DNA of 64,000 nt. It comes from Isochrysis galbana (taxonomy: Eukaryota; Haptophyta; Isochrysidales; Isochrysidaceae). Both the position numbers and the translations under genes were made by a program. Position 1 is the stretch's first letter, and every line of letters begins with the position of its first letter. Shown one piece after another: positions 31,571 through 41,913 of this stretch. Below the pieces are notes generated by a model. The model was not told the DNA's origin. It saw only the letters and a program-made list of their open reading frames with translations, and ran no database searches. The DNA lies in contig CM030935.1 of assembly GCA_018136815.1 (NCBI GenBank), positions 6,170,935 through 6,234,934 of the forward strand. Reading direction: 5' to 3'.

Positions 31571-32589
31571 GGGGGGGGCTGGCTTGGGGCTTGGGCAGGG
31601 TGGCAGGGCCGCGCTGTGGAATCAAGCGGATGCTTGATCGTGGGGCAAGTCTCAGCGGGGCTAGGGCATGAGTGAAGAGAAGTCTTGAGAGAGCGGGGGA
31701 AAGGGCGCGCTACATCGCGACGACGGCCCACAAGACACCACCCCACATCACTCACTCACCAACAAGAAAACTCCGAAAACTAACGCAACATCGCGCACAA
31801 ACAAATCAATGAAACAAGTAAGGACAAACGAACAAATGCGGCGTGCAATGCGGCGGAGCTTCAAGGCAACTCATTGGCAAAAACAAAACTCACTCAATTT
31901 TCTCACACACTACACATTGATAGAAGCACCGCATCCGCCTAGAGTATATAAAATACTCTGGATGCGACACGCGCATGTAGCAGCCGGTCCGCCTGTCGCC
32001 TATGGCATTTAGTCCGCTTACCTACAGCCCGCTCGCCGCCCGGCCGAGGTCGTAAGTAAGGCGCCGAGTTCACGCGCCCGTCTATGTCTATGCACGTACG
32101 TCGGCGGGTAGTCCGCACATAAAGATATAAAGATTTCACATTTATAGATGCATGTTATGTGCATATGTATACATATGTACATGCATACAATATACAATGT
32201 GAAGCATATCATTCATAAAGAACAACAAAACAACCCGAGTATGTACTACAAACTATTCAGCATCACTCTCACTCTCACTCTCCAGCAGGTCAGCCAGCTC
32301 TCCCGCGTTACAAGGACACTCCTCAGGGACATGCTCATTCTCATCATACGAAGCATCACTCTCCTCACCCGCTCCCTCCATAGCATTGGGCTCAGCCTCT
32401 CAGCCTCAGCCTGCAACAGGATCCATTTGGCGTCCTCTGTCGTTCCATACTCCTCCAGCTTGAGGACATGAGCTCCCGTCTCACCGTCGATCTCGTAGTG
32501 CACGAGTGCATTGACGCGATCCCTATTGATTGTGCGACGTGCATCCTTGCATCCTTGTTCGCAACGACGACGACGCCCACGCACCAGCC
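31571..32589. other. Unassigned region
   Basis: A G/C run at 31550-31578, then AT-rich sequence. 31941-31959 (AGAGTAT, ATAAA, ATACTCT) is a 7-bp stem-loop with an ATG six bases away on the minus strand (31934), reminiscent of the leader hairpins. 32150-32200 is rich in ATGTATACATATGTACATG palindromes. A minus ORF at 32246-32602 lacks a recognisable domain. Confidence 0.3.
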
Positions 32590-34399
32590 CACAACCGGCC
32601 ATCGGTAAAGCACATGCCGGCCCTCGACCCTCGAGCGAGGCGTGCTCAGGTGTCGCCGTTACCGGACGCCCTCCTTGAGCGTCCCATCAGTAAGAACGTG
32701 TCCTCGGCCGATGCTCCTTTTGTGGCCGTCGAGAACCCTCGGATGCATTCGGAAGCTCGCCGTCTAGTTGGGGGATTAACCCCGACTCAAATGGTTCAAC
32801 CTTGGGAGCACGGCACCGGGCATCAAAAAGCCACGGGGTTGTACCTCACTCACGGCCTGCCGCCTCTTCGACCTACTTGCGTCGTCGGGGGTCGCGAATC
32901 GGCTATGGCCAATCTCTCTCCGTCTCCACACCGCGGCGCTCTTCGTAGCCGTACCTACGTCGGCGTGGCCGGCGCGATGGCAGCCCAATGGATGCCTGTT
33001 CTTTTGGGACACGTACGCCAGCACGCACCCCAATCGACACCGCCACCCACGGCGTTAGAGCTGCTTGCTCGCGCGCAGCTCAGCCTCGTGGCGCAACCCT
33101 CTCTGAGCTCTACGAGGACCCGGGCTTCCGAGCCGTGGGCGGCTCTCTCTCGTTATAAGGAGGGGAGGGGAGCTAGTGAATCTTCTTCAGAGATCGACAA
33201 CAACAACGATAACGACCCATACGACAAAGAGACCGACTACGACCTCGACAACGGTACACAACCGGACCACCTCGACTCTAATCTCCATGACCCATTCTCA
33301 CCGTGGACGGCACCGCCGCCGCCGCGTGCGCTTTCACCGCAACCGACAACTCCCACGTCTCTCCGCAAAAGGCGCCAACACTGGCAAGCTTTCGGAGTCG
33401 ACCCCAAAACAGGCGAGCACAAGTGGTGCCTATCGCCATGAAGGCGTAGGAGTGGTCGAGCGAGCCCAACAAACTCTCATCACGATGACTCGAGTCTCGA
33501 ACGAAGGCGGCGCACGTTGGGCGGATCACCTCCCTTTCCTTCTTATGTCTATGCGAGCAACAGCCGGTCGCGTCGTCCCTAAGTCGCCGGCCGCAGTCTT
33601 GTTCGGACGTGAGTTGCGCCTCCCTGCACAACTGGCGGACCCAACGCCAGTGCCCGATATGCTGCGGTCGCGCTCGCCGTCGAACGCCGTCGCGTACGCT
33701 ACCGAGCTCAACGAGAAGCTCCTCGAATCGTGGCGTTGTGCCCTCGAAGCCACTCAAAATTCACAACGCGAGTCCATGCGCTCGGCCGCTCAAAAATCTC
33801 GTCTCGATATCATCTTCAAGCCTGGTGATCGGGTGTGCAAGCGGATCCCCGGCCACGCCAACAAACTTCAATACCTCTACTCGGGTCCCTACCGAGTAGA
33901 GGAAGCGCTCTCGGCCACGCGCTACCGCCTCCGCGACCTCGAAAACCGTCGAGTCAAAGATGAAGTCCATATCTCCAACCTCCGTCCGTATTACACCGTC
34001 GTGGATGATTCCCCCGTGGAACCCGATGAGTACCTCGTCGAAGAGTTACTCGGTCACAAGGGCGATGGATCGTCGCGCAAATATTTCGTCAAGTGGCGCG
34101 GCTACCCTCGTTCCGAAGCTACTTGGGAGCCTAGGATTGAATTGCTTCGTCGATGCTCCGATCTGGTCGAGTCCTATGACCTCGCCCCCTACATCCTCCG
34201 TCCCTCCGATTCGCGTTCCGTGCCACTTCCCCGTCCATTTCACATGCCCGTCATTTGCCCTCCCCGTTCCCCCGATGAGCCCGTCCCGGGCTCCCCGGGT
34301 GAGCCGTGCGCCGCGCTAGCCGCCGGTGCGCCTCCGCGGCTCGTTTCCGCTGAGGAAACGAGCTTCGCTCCGACACCCTATCGTTTTAACGATAGTTGA
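32590..34399 (+). mobile_element. Broken Ty3/gypsy chromovirus fragment
   Basis: The right half shows the end of an integrase (HEGVGVVERAQQTLI, WADHLPFLLMSMRATAGRVV, PAAVLFGRELRLP), an integrase C-terminal region (GDRVCKRIPGHANKLQYLYS GPYRVEEAL) and a chromodomain (EYLVEELLGHK, KYFVKWRGYPRSEATWEPRI). This order marks the chromovirus clade of Ty3/gypsy. The left part is a Pro/Arg-rich frame that may belong to the same element. Protease, reverse transcriptase, RNase H and LTRs were not found, so it is a truncated fossil with at least one or two breaks. Age cannot be judged without LTRs. Two short perfect hairpins lie near its end (34339-34363 and 34377-34396). Confidence 0.75.
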
Positions 34400-34539
34400 T
34401 GGTCTCGCACTACAGACTACAATCAATATATGGCACAATTCTGCTAAGCACCTATTTCGAGAGCTCCCCCCTCGCAGCCCCCAGGCTCTCGTCAGACAGA
34501 ACTCCCCAAAAGTTCATTGGTCATTGGGAAAAAACTTGC

Positions 34540-35078
34540 ACCCGTTTCCTCCGTCCACCCTCCCCCACGTGGCCGCCGCCGCGGCGCTGCACGGCCACCT
34601 GCTTGCGCTGCTGTGGCTGCACGAGACCGGCTCGCTGGAAGGGGTGGCGCGGGCGCGCGTGTGCGAGGCGGCGGCGGAGCGAGGGCACGTGCCCATCCTC
34701 CGGTGGCTCCGTCGACTCGACTATCCTTTCAACAAGGCGGTGGTGGAGACGGCGGTGGCGTACGGACAGACGCAAGTGCTCGACTGGCTCAAGGAGGAGG
34801 GGCTGCTCGAGGTCGTCAGCCTGACCGGCGCGGTCGTTCGTGGAAAGGTGGGGGTGTTTGCGTGGTACCAGTCGGCGGGGGTGCCCGCCCCTCGTGTGCC
34901 CATGTCCGTCTCGCTGCTGGGCGAGGTCGTGCGCAACGGGCACCTCGCGATGGCGATGTGGCTGCGCGAGCGCTTCTGTCCGTGGGACGAGAGCGTGTAC
35001 GCGGCCGCCCTCAGGGGTGGTCACGCGGACACCCTGCGCTGGCTGCGCGAGGTGGGGTGCCCGAGGGACGAGGAGTGA
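34540..35078 (+). pseudogene. Ankyrin-type repeat gene fragment
   Basis: An open frame of about 180 codons with no initiating ATG. It shows the WLR-type ankyrin repeats common in protists and large DNA viruses: AAALHGHLLALLWLHETGSL, AAAERGHVPILRWLRRLDYP, AYGQTQVLDWLKEEGLLEVV, VVRNGHLAMAMWLRERFCPW, AALRGGHADTLRWLREVGCP. It ends at 35078, immediately before type-B element sequence, and begins after the chromovirus fragment. It looks like the 3' end of a larger gene caught between two mobile elements. Confidence 0.6.
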
Positions 35079-35099
35079 GAGAGAGAGGCGCGAGGAGTT

Positions 35100-35291
35100 G
35101 ATGGCGCGGGCGTGGGAGTGCAGCTCGCGGCCCGCGCCCACGAAGGGTCTGGGCAGGAATGATGAGTGCCCTGCCCCTGCCAAAGGGCAGGGGCTGGGGT
35201 TGAATGTACGGGCCAACCCCGGGGGGTGTCCGCAATGGAGAGGGGGGGGCGCGAGGCCCCCATTGACCCCCACTTATAAAAGTAGGTTGGT
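35100..35291 (-). mobile_element. Type-B hairpin-ATG element, 5' fragment
   Basis: Nearly identical to 18680-18870: GTGCAGCTCGCGGCCCGCGC, GGGCAGGGGCTGGGGTTGAA, CCCCGGGGGGTGTCCGC and the terminal hairpin at 35267-35288. The minus ATG is at 35263 and opens MGASRPPLSIADTP, as in copy 1. Everything 3' of about 35100 is missing and is replaced by the ankyrin frame. Confidence 0.75.
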
Positions 35292-35299
35292 TGTTGTAT

Positions 35300-35460
35300 T
35301 TACCGTATTTGGCCAGAGGCCAAATACATATGTATTTGGCTGTATTTGAAGCGCGTCCTGGGTTGTAGGCCTCGAATGTATTTGGAATGTATTTGGCCTC
35401 AGGCCAAATACATACGTATTTGGCTGTATTAATTATTTGCAGGCCCAGCACCGTATTTCC
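35300..35460. repeat. GTATTTGGC inverted and direct repeats
   Basis: CCGTATTTGGCCAGAGGCCAAATACATATGTATTTGGC followed 100 bases later by GTATTTGGCCTCAGGCCAAATACATACGTATTTGGC. Each is a hairpin (TATTTGGCC/GGCCAAATA) plus a direct GTATTTGGC copy. Similar ATTTGGG phrases occur at 6585 and 17640-17710. 35460-35924 has no gene and seems to be the promoter side of the SWEET gene. Confidence 0.65.
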
Positions 35461-35924
35461 CATCTAGTATAGCTAGTAGGGACGATAGTGTTCGCTTCCG
35501 AGGGGTGCTTGCCCTTGGCCCAAGCATACTTCTCCTACAAGGACATTCCTTGAGTTCTTGGCCTCGGTGAACTTCAAGAACAAAAAGGCAGGGGGTTAAG
35601 GATTGAGTATCGCCGTAATATTGACCGTCCGTACAGGTACGGGTACAGGCCCTCCGACTGGGTGCGTGTACGACGCAACCTGCTTCAATGCCGCCCAACC
35701 CTTTGGTTGCAGGCCTAGGCAGTACATGTGAGCTGAGTACAATGCTTGACTCAGGGCCCCAAAGCTTTAAGGGGGCAAAATACCAAGGGGGAGAACTAAT
35801 GTGCTAGGAATTGGCTAGGTACCGAGTACCGAGTACGTTTATTATTATTAGCAGTAGTACTATTCTTTGATAGAACGCTGGCTCCACTAGGAGACACGCT
35901 CTGGACCGAGCCTCGCCGAGCGAG

Positions 35925-37025
35925 ATGAGGGCGAGGCACCTCGCGCTGCTGGCGCTCGTCGGCGGCGCCACAGCCGTCGCGCCGCGCGCGCTGGCGGTGG
36001 TGCGGCCGCGGATGGGCGGCCACTCGGTTGCCTCCAATTCGGCCCTCCGCGTGCGGGGTGGTCATGCTGACATGTCTCTCGCCGCGCTCGCGGGCACTGT
36101 GTGCCCCTCGCTCGGGGTCGTCCTCTGCAATGCTCTCTATTTCACACCGCTCACCGCCGCAATGGAGCGGTCAAAGGCGGGCTCGCTCGGGAGCCTCAAC
36201 CCGCTGCCTGCCGCCCTTACCGTCCTCTCCAACATCGCGTGGCTCTCATACGGTGAGGCTGCGACCTTTTGGCGCCTCGGGCATGTTGCAACATTGCGCA
36301 TCGTACACCGAGTCGCTGCCTGCAACCAGGCGTGGAGTGCCAACGGACCGGGCTCGCCTGCATGTGTGCGCCTCTAATCATGATCGCACCTCCCCTTTGT
36401 CTTTCCCGCACACCAGGCTATGCAATCTCGAATCCCTACATTGTCGCTGGTAACCTTCCTGGCTGCATTGCTGCCATCACTGCCCTTGTGATGATCCTGC
36501 CGTTGATGAAGGGAGCAGACTCGCTCAGGAATATGCAGGCCATCTTCGTTGGAGGCTCTGCATCCATCATGGCAGTATGGACGTGGCTCGTATTTGCGGG
36601 CATCAATTCTGCAGCTCGCGCAAGTGAGTTCATGCTCGCTGCCTTGACATCACTAGCGATTCTATTGTCAAGTTTGAGACGTCCAATGCCTGCTCAATTT
36701 AGTCGAGGCAGTCAGTATGTTTGACACGCTCGCCTTTACCGTTTGAGCAGGTGTCCTGGGCATGTTCGCTACCGCCATCTGCATCCTCCTGTTCAGCTCT
36801 CCCCTCTCCACCATCAAAAAGGTGCTTGCGCAACGCTCATCTGAGTCCATCTATGCGCCGGCTACAGCGGCACAATGCGCCAATTGTGCGCTGTGGACAA
36901 CATATGGCTGGTTTGCTGTCAAGGACGTCTTCGTGTGGGGGCCGAATCTGACCGGACTCCTTCTAGGGCTTGCGCAACTTGCGCTTAAAATTGCTTTTCC
37001 CTCCACAAATGAAGCTGGCGTTTGA
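35925..37025 (+). CDS. SWEET (MtN3/saliva) sugar transporter
   Basis: Three exons: 35925-36252, 36417-36623 and 36751-37025, both introns in phase 1 and GT-AG; about 269 residues. Residues 1-45 (MRARHLALLALVGGATAVAP then Arg/Ser-rich, ending LRVRGG) resemble a cleaved signal or transit peptide, an addition to the usual seven-helix SWEET core. The first MtN3 unit includes GVVLCNALYFTPLTAAMERS and GSLNPLPAALTVLSNIAWLSYG. The linker helix lies in exon 2. The second unit is in exon 3: VLGMFATAICILLFSSPLST, SIYAPATAAQCANCALWTTY, PNLTGLLLGLAQLALKI. The Asn/Trp and PN signatures of the sugar path are retained. A passive sugar uniporter in plasma, vacuolar or plastid membrane is inferred. Confidence 0.85.
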
Positions 37026-37429
37026 GGTTCATGCGTCTATGATTCCTTGCCTTGCTGTGTGGATTGTGTGTGAACATCTATCGACAAGAGGACCGACGCG
37101 TGGGAACCCGGCTGTGCCGTATCCGATCGGCACCTTCGATAGCTTCTGCTTGGGGCAATTTCGCCGGAATGTGCTGCCTTTGCCATCCTTTAATGCATTG
37201 TGCATCGGCCCAGCTCGCTTGTAGTCAACTGCTTGTTCTCGAACGTCTCTCATCTTCAGAGAAGGATAGTCGACTCGGGCATCCGGTTCATCTGAGGTTG
37301 GAGTGGTCGAATGGTCGCGTTCCGTCGAAAGTGGACCATTGAGCGTATTTTTTTTCGCTACGCCTTTGTCATTTGTGCGATCTGCATGTCATGTTCGCGG
37401 GTGCGTGTGCGCGTGTGCTAGCATTGAAA
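37026..37429. other. 3' region of SWEET gene
   Basis: No gene. 37316-37340 (GCGTTCCGTCGAAAG-GGACCA) repeats 296-317, a short dispersed sequence. Confidence 0.3.
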
Positions 37430-38024
37430 AAAAAACCTTTTAATGTTGTCGCCTCGCGCGCGGCTATGGGGTTAGCTATTGTAGCCACGCCCATTTCCCT
37501 TCCTCTCCCTCACTTCCCGCCTTGCGGCACCTCCCCTCGTGCTCTACTTAAGGGCTCAGGTTGTGCGGGGGGCTGGGTTGCTGGGCGGGGGGCTGGGTTG
37601 GGCGGGGTGCATCGGCCCCCAGTGGTCTGTTCTCACCTTCCTCCTGTGCCTCTAGGTGGCCCGTTTCTCTCTGTTGTGATGTGGGTGTCGCGTTCTTGGT
37701 AGGTTGTGTATGCTCTTGGCGTTTTGGTCTTCGCGGGGGGTTAGCTTGGGGAGGGGGCGTATCTCGGTCTCAGGCGAGTGTCGCATTCGCGAGTCGACAT
37801 TCGTTAGGCGTTAGGCTTCTCTCTTCTCTTCGTCGTTCGGCATTTATCGTTATAATTCTCTCGTTCTCGTTCTCGGTCAAAAGCTTCGCTTGGACGCATA
37901 GGGTCTTGGGTTGTGGAGCGCCCTCTCTCTTTCTCTCGAAGAGAAGGGAAGTTTCCCCACCTTTCTCCCTCCTAGGCGCCTCGCAAATAGGTTTAATTCG
38001 CTATCTTCTCCGCGTTTCTCTATC
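37430..38024 (-). repeat. Type-C 3' region and body, minus orientation
   Basis: Reads on the minus strand as the type-C 3' end: GGGCGTGGCTACAATAG, then AACATTAAAAGG and nine T ending at 37430. It matches 3790-4094 and 40745-41069 for about 300 bp and then continues as unique C/T-rich sequence. At 38024 it is interrupted by the LINE-like element, and AGGTTTAATT near 40178 continues the interrupted sequence. Confidence 0.65.
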
Positions 38025-38044
38025 TACTTCAGTGATTGCAATCA

Positions 38045-40159
38045 AAACTATTGTTATAGTTTTAGCGATGGAGCGCGCGCCGACCGCTCCCCTCTCCCAG
38101 CCCCCCGCCGCCACGACGCCCCAACGGGGCCGCGATAGATCTCCCCGACTACAGGCGGACGAGTTAGGCTCCTCGCACGAGGGTATAAAATGGATAACCC
38201 TTCCGGCGTACCCGAGAGTGTGGACGAGAGAAGACGGGCCCCTATTGGGTGTCGGACTACTCCCCATGGCCGAACACACGCGAGCGCTTCAAGCGATATG
38301 GATAGCCCGCTACCTAAACCCGTCAACGGCGGAATGGAAAACGGTCTTAGACCAATGGTTCTGCCGCACCCCCTTAGGGCGCGCGGCGGTCTTCGCGAAG
38401 GTCGACGTGAAGAGCCTCACGGCTAGCATTCGTGGTAATAGCACGCTCCCGGCTTTTTGGAAGCTTGCGCTCGAGAACTTTAGACGGATTAACTTCCATA
38501 GGGAAACAAACACACGGGAAGGAACCCTGGGCTCCCCGATATGGCACGACCTTTTCCACAAACCTCCGGCGATTCACCATTCACATAGGTCTAAATGGGA
38601 GTCTCTTCAGACGGTTATCGTACACAATACGATTAACCCGGACACGGGGGACATATACACTACAGAGGAATGCGCGGCTTACTTGCCGGACGGAGAACGG
38701 TGGATACGCCATAGAGGAAATTACATTTCAGTAGCCCCCCTTCTTAAGTCGTGGGAAAAGATGTCCGAATGGACTAGATCAAGACTAGTAGATACCACAT
38801 CTGACTATACGGACCTTCTTAGAAAACAAGCGAAGCCCCCGCCTCCTCCTCCGGAGGAGCAAGAGTTAGTCCCTCAAGAAGATCCGGACGCGCATGATCT
38901 AGGTGACATTCTAGTGGACAAAGACCATAACTTCTATCTGCGCCGAAAAGGCGATCACCACAAAGTCCAACTTAATGTTATGGGAGAGCCCCACATCCAC
39001 GAGCGGATCAGCCCGCAACTATTGCCCGATGAGCTATTCACCCCACTGAAGTGGGGACGAGCGTACGACGGCCCGGCGGAAACAGCGTATCCGATACCTC
39101 AAGAGTACACGCTAAAAGGCACGCAAACTACGCTAGAGGATGTGAGTGTCAGGGTCTTGACTAAAGCGTTCCTCGCTTTGAGGAAAACCAAAGCACAAAA
39201 ATCCACACTAAGATGGGAGAAAAGGTTACCGGTCCTCTCGGGGAAGTGGAAACAAGTATCGCAACTGTACAAATATAACTTTTTAACACCTAGGGACTCC
39301 TATCTGCATTTTAAACATATTCTACATAGGAGAATAGCTACGGCGAACCGTTTTGCCGACGATCCGACATGCCGCTTTTGTGGCATAGCCCCCGAGAGTT
39401 CCACTCACTTGGCCTCATGTATCGCGACGGAGCCTGTCTTTGAATTCATAGAAGGACTTTTAGGGATTTGCCTTAAGCCGGGATCCGAAATACCCCAACG
39501 TCTTTTCTGCTATCAGGTGGACAGACCGCACCCCTCCTCAGGATACTTAGGTATCTTGGCGTGGAGGTATATTCTAACCGACTTCTATAACATTCAGTAT
39601 GGCAACGCGGACGGCAGGTCCGTCAGGTCGATCTTAAGAGCGATCCTCACGAGATATCACCTGTTAGTAACGGCGAAAGTCGGTTTCTTTCAGAGGCTAA
39701 AAAAACAACGGGAGAATATGGGGTTACACGCCCCGAGCAACAAACACATTAAGAGAATGATAAGCCCGCTGTACACGGTGGACAAGGATTTCAACATAGG
39801 AACGTCGGAGGACCTCTTGCAAGCGGCAAGGGGGCTAGACCTACGACACATCACCTAAAGCAGCTAAATCTCTGGGTAGGAATCACAGCAGTTACCAAAA
39901 AAGGAATCTAAATTATTTAAGGGAGAATAACCAAAGCTAACACCGAAAGCAAAGGACGAGCCACAGTCTCCCGCCCCCTTCTCTCCAACTCCTGGCCGAA
40001 GCAGCGCGCGCGGCCTCCCCGGAACCAGCTTCTCCGCTAACGAGGGAACTGGGGAAGGGGGAGGGGGTTGTTAGGGGTTAAGGTTGGGTAGTAGGGAGGT
40101 ACACAAGCACACTGCCTCACGCCGCACACGTAGCGGGGTTTTTTAAGAAGATTTTTTTT
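38045..40159 (+). mobile_element. Hairpin-ATG element with LINE-like ORF, 20-bp TSD
   Basis: Bounded by TACTTCAGTGATTGCAATCA at 38025-38044 and 40160-40179, a perfect 20-bp target duplication. It starts at the hairpin AAACTAT-TGTT-ATAGTTT, has its ATG at 38068, one ORF to 39858, a 300-base 3' region and a T-rich end (TTTTTTAAGAAGATTTTTTTT). It is inserted in a minus-oriented type-C repeat. Duplication length, absence of terminal inverted repeats and the T-rich 3' end fit target-primed insertion. The perfect duplication argues for a recent event. Confidence 0.85.
38068..39858 (+). CDS. LINE-like C-terminal protein lacking RT
   Basis: 596 residues, uninterrupted, from the ATG four bases after the hairpin. 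After a Pro-rich leader (MERAPTAPLSQPPAATTPQR), residues 45-95 (GPLLGVGLLPMAEHTRALQA, WIARYLNPSTAEWKTVLDQW) match the segment that follows the RT thumb in plant- and protist-type LINE ORF2 (GGlGl.......AL...Wi.R.L.....W). Residues about 410-455 (FLTPRDSYLHFKHILHRRIA, CRFCGIAPESSTHLASC) match the zf-RVT arrangement, a Trp/His-rich helix then C.xC....E...H...C. No endonuclease or RT motif (FADD box) is present. So the product is the post-RT half only, yet the frame is intact. It could be a trans-acting helper, a domesticated fragment or a young non-autonomous copy. Confidence 0.75.
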   Translation: MERAPTAPLSQPPAATTPQRGRDRSPRLQADELGSSHEGIKWITLPAYPRVWTREDGPLLGVGLLPMAEHTRALQAIWIARYLNPSTAEWKTVLDQWFCRTPLGRAAVFAKVDVKSLTASIRGNSTLPAFWKLALENFRRINFHRETNTREGTLGSPIWHDLFHKPPAIHHSHRSKWESLQTVIVHNTINPDTGDIYTTEECAAYLPDGERWIRHRGNYISVAPLLKSWEKMSEWTRSRLVDTTSDYTDLLRKQAKPPPPPPEEQELVPQEDPDAHDLGDILVDKDHNFYLRRKGDHHKVQLNVMGEPHIHERISPQLLPDELFTPLKWGRAYDGPAETAYPIPQEYTLKGTQTTLEDVSVRVLTKAFLALRKTKAQKSTLRWEKRLPVLSGKWKQVSQLYKYNFLTPRDSYLHFKHILHRRIATANRFADDPTCRFCGIAPESSTHLASCIATEPVFEFIEGLLGICLKPGSEIPQRLFCYQVDRPHPSSGYLGILAWRYILTDFYNIQYGNADGRSVRSILRAILTRYHLLVTAKVGFFQRLKKQRENMGLHAPSNKHIKRMISPLYTVDKDFNIGTSEDLLQAARGLDLRHIT

Positions 40160-40179
40160 TACTTCAGTGATTGCAATCA

Positions 40180-40744
40180 GGTTTAATTTGCAATCTCATC
40201 GCATCTCCCCCTTAGGCACACCGCACTTCTCTCGTCTTATTCGGTAAGTCTTTTGGAATCTTGTGCGGCAGGATTGCCCCTCGTTTCCGTTATGGTGCGA
40301 TTCCCCTTCCAGACGGGATCGCCGAAGATCGCCTTCTGATCGTCGTCCGTCGTCGTCTGGCCGGATGAGTGTTTGGGTTTGATTTTAGTCGAGTTATGTG
40401 AGAAAGTCGTGGGGCGAGTGTCGGAGTGTTTTCTTGGGTGTCTCTGTCCGTCGTCCTGTCGTCAGTCGTCATTCGTCGCTCTCGCTCTCGTCGCTCTCGC
40501 TCTCGTAACACTCAGACCCTACAATCCCTCCTCCTGCCCGAGCCCCACACTCCGAACCAGGCCTCAGGTAGTGTACCGAGGCCGGACCCCGGAAACCGAA
40601 GAATAAGGAAAGAAGGGGGGCAGGGGAAGAGGTGGAGGGAGGGAAGTTAAGGGCGATGTAGATAGCGAAGGCATAGGTGTGACCCATAGCTAGTAGGCGA
40701 GTAGCCCCGAATCTTCAGAAAGTTTTTTTTTAGAATGGTGTCTT
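40180..40744. other. Continuation of interrupted repeat, no gene
   Basis: Begins with the sequence that flanked the LINE-like insertion, then CGTCGTC/CTCGCT simple repeats (40340-40510). No ORF is supported. Confidence 0.3.
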
Positions 40745-41069
40745 GAGCCTCTAGCCCGTTTTTAAGAGACCACTCCCGTAAACGAACACTCCGCGAGCAC
40801 GAGATAATCCACTAACGGCACAAAACCCCCACAACAACAACAAGAAACGGGCCACCCGGAGGCACAGGAGGAAGGCGAGAACAGACCACTGAGGGCCGGT
40901 GCACCCCGCCCGCCCCAGCCCCCCCACAACCTGGGCCCCTAAGTAGAGCACGAGGGGAGTTGCCGCAAGGCGGGAAGTGAGGGAGAGGAAGGGATCTGGG
41001 CGTGGCTACAATAGTTAACCGTTAACCCCGTAGCCGCACGCGTGGCGTGAGTATTAAAAGGTTTTTTTT
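40745..41069 (+). repeat. Type-C 3' region, plus orientation
   Basis: About 90 percent alike by eye to 3790-4094: TTTTAAGAGACC-CTC-CGTAAACGA, CACTCCGCGAG, AGAAACGGGCCAC, GAGGCACAGGAGGAAGGCGA, CCACTGAGGGCCGGTGCACC, GGGATCTGGGCGTGGCTACA, ATTAAAAGG and eight T. Its own 5' end was not found. Confidence 0.7.
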
Positions 41070-41913
41070 TGAGGCGGCGATGCCTGCGAATAAGCGTTTC
41101 CCACCCTCTTGAAGCTCATTTGCTAGTCACTTTGTTCATTGGGCCCAATCTCAAGATCGACTTTTTTCACTCCCTAGGCCCCTAGGTTAGACCGCCCTAG
41201 CTATTGCAAATCACACAATTGGCAATTGGCCATAAGACTCTCACGAGTCACGAGCTATGCGCCGCCGTCTACTACAAAAATAAGGGAGAGGGAGGGAGGA
41301 AGAGAGTAAAAGATACAGGTTCCTTGGCAGGCGTGGGGCAGAGAGAGAGAGATCCACGAGGAGGTTACAATAATAGGCGGAACACAGAGAGAGAGAGGGA
41401 GGGAGAAGAGAGCGCGAGGGAATCCCTACTCGCTCGCTCGCTCGAGAGATAAAGAACAAGAGAGGATCTCAGCTGGAATGTGAGAAGAAAGGAGGGAGAA
41501 GCAGGGCGGGGCGAGACTCCAATCATCTCTCTGTCCGTCTCAGTCTCCCTCTCTCTCTTTCTCCTACTATCCCTCTGTTTCTCTTCTCTCGTCCCCTTGA
41601 GCGCGGCCGCTTACAGGAAAAGTGGGGGGAGAGAGAGAGAGAGAGTGGCTGCCGGGCGGAGCGAGGGAGCGAGGGCGGCGGGGGCTGAGCCGCCGCGCGG
41701 GTGGCGGCCCCTCGACACAACCTCGTCCACCCCCACCCACCCACCCCCACGCCCCCCTCTCCCTCCCCTCTCTCTTCCTCCCCCATCTCTCTCTCTCCCC
41801 ACAGGCCGGCCAGCCGCCCCCTCTCCCTTCCCTCCCGCCTCCCCCCCCAACCCCACGGGGTTTCCTCTTTCCAACTCCCCTCAATTCGCACGCTCTTCCC
41901 GTCCCTCCCGTCC
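41070..41913. other. Upstream region of the RND/MMPL gene
   Basis: No gene supported. 41280-41460 is A/G-rich; 41520-41600 and 41740-41870 are C/T-rich, leading to the ATG at 41914. Probably promoter and 5' UTR. Confidence 0.4.

Noticed and set aside
34326-34539. Extension of the ankyrin ORF to the left.
   Set aside because: No ATG, and the sequence overlaps the end of the chromovirus fragment; the ankyrin pattern only begins near 34560.
37430-41069. A 3.6-kb DNA transposon with 300-bp terminal inverted repeats around the LINE-like ORF.
   Set aside because: The inverted pieces are type-C 3' regions that also occur singly elsewhere, and the ORF-bearing element has its own 20-bp target duplication inside them.
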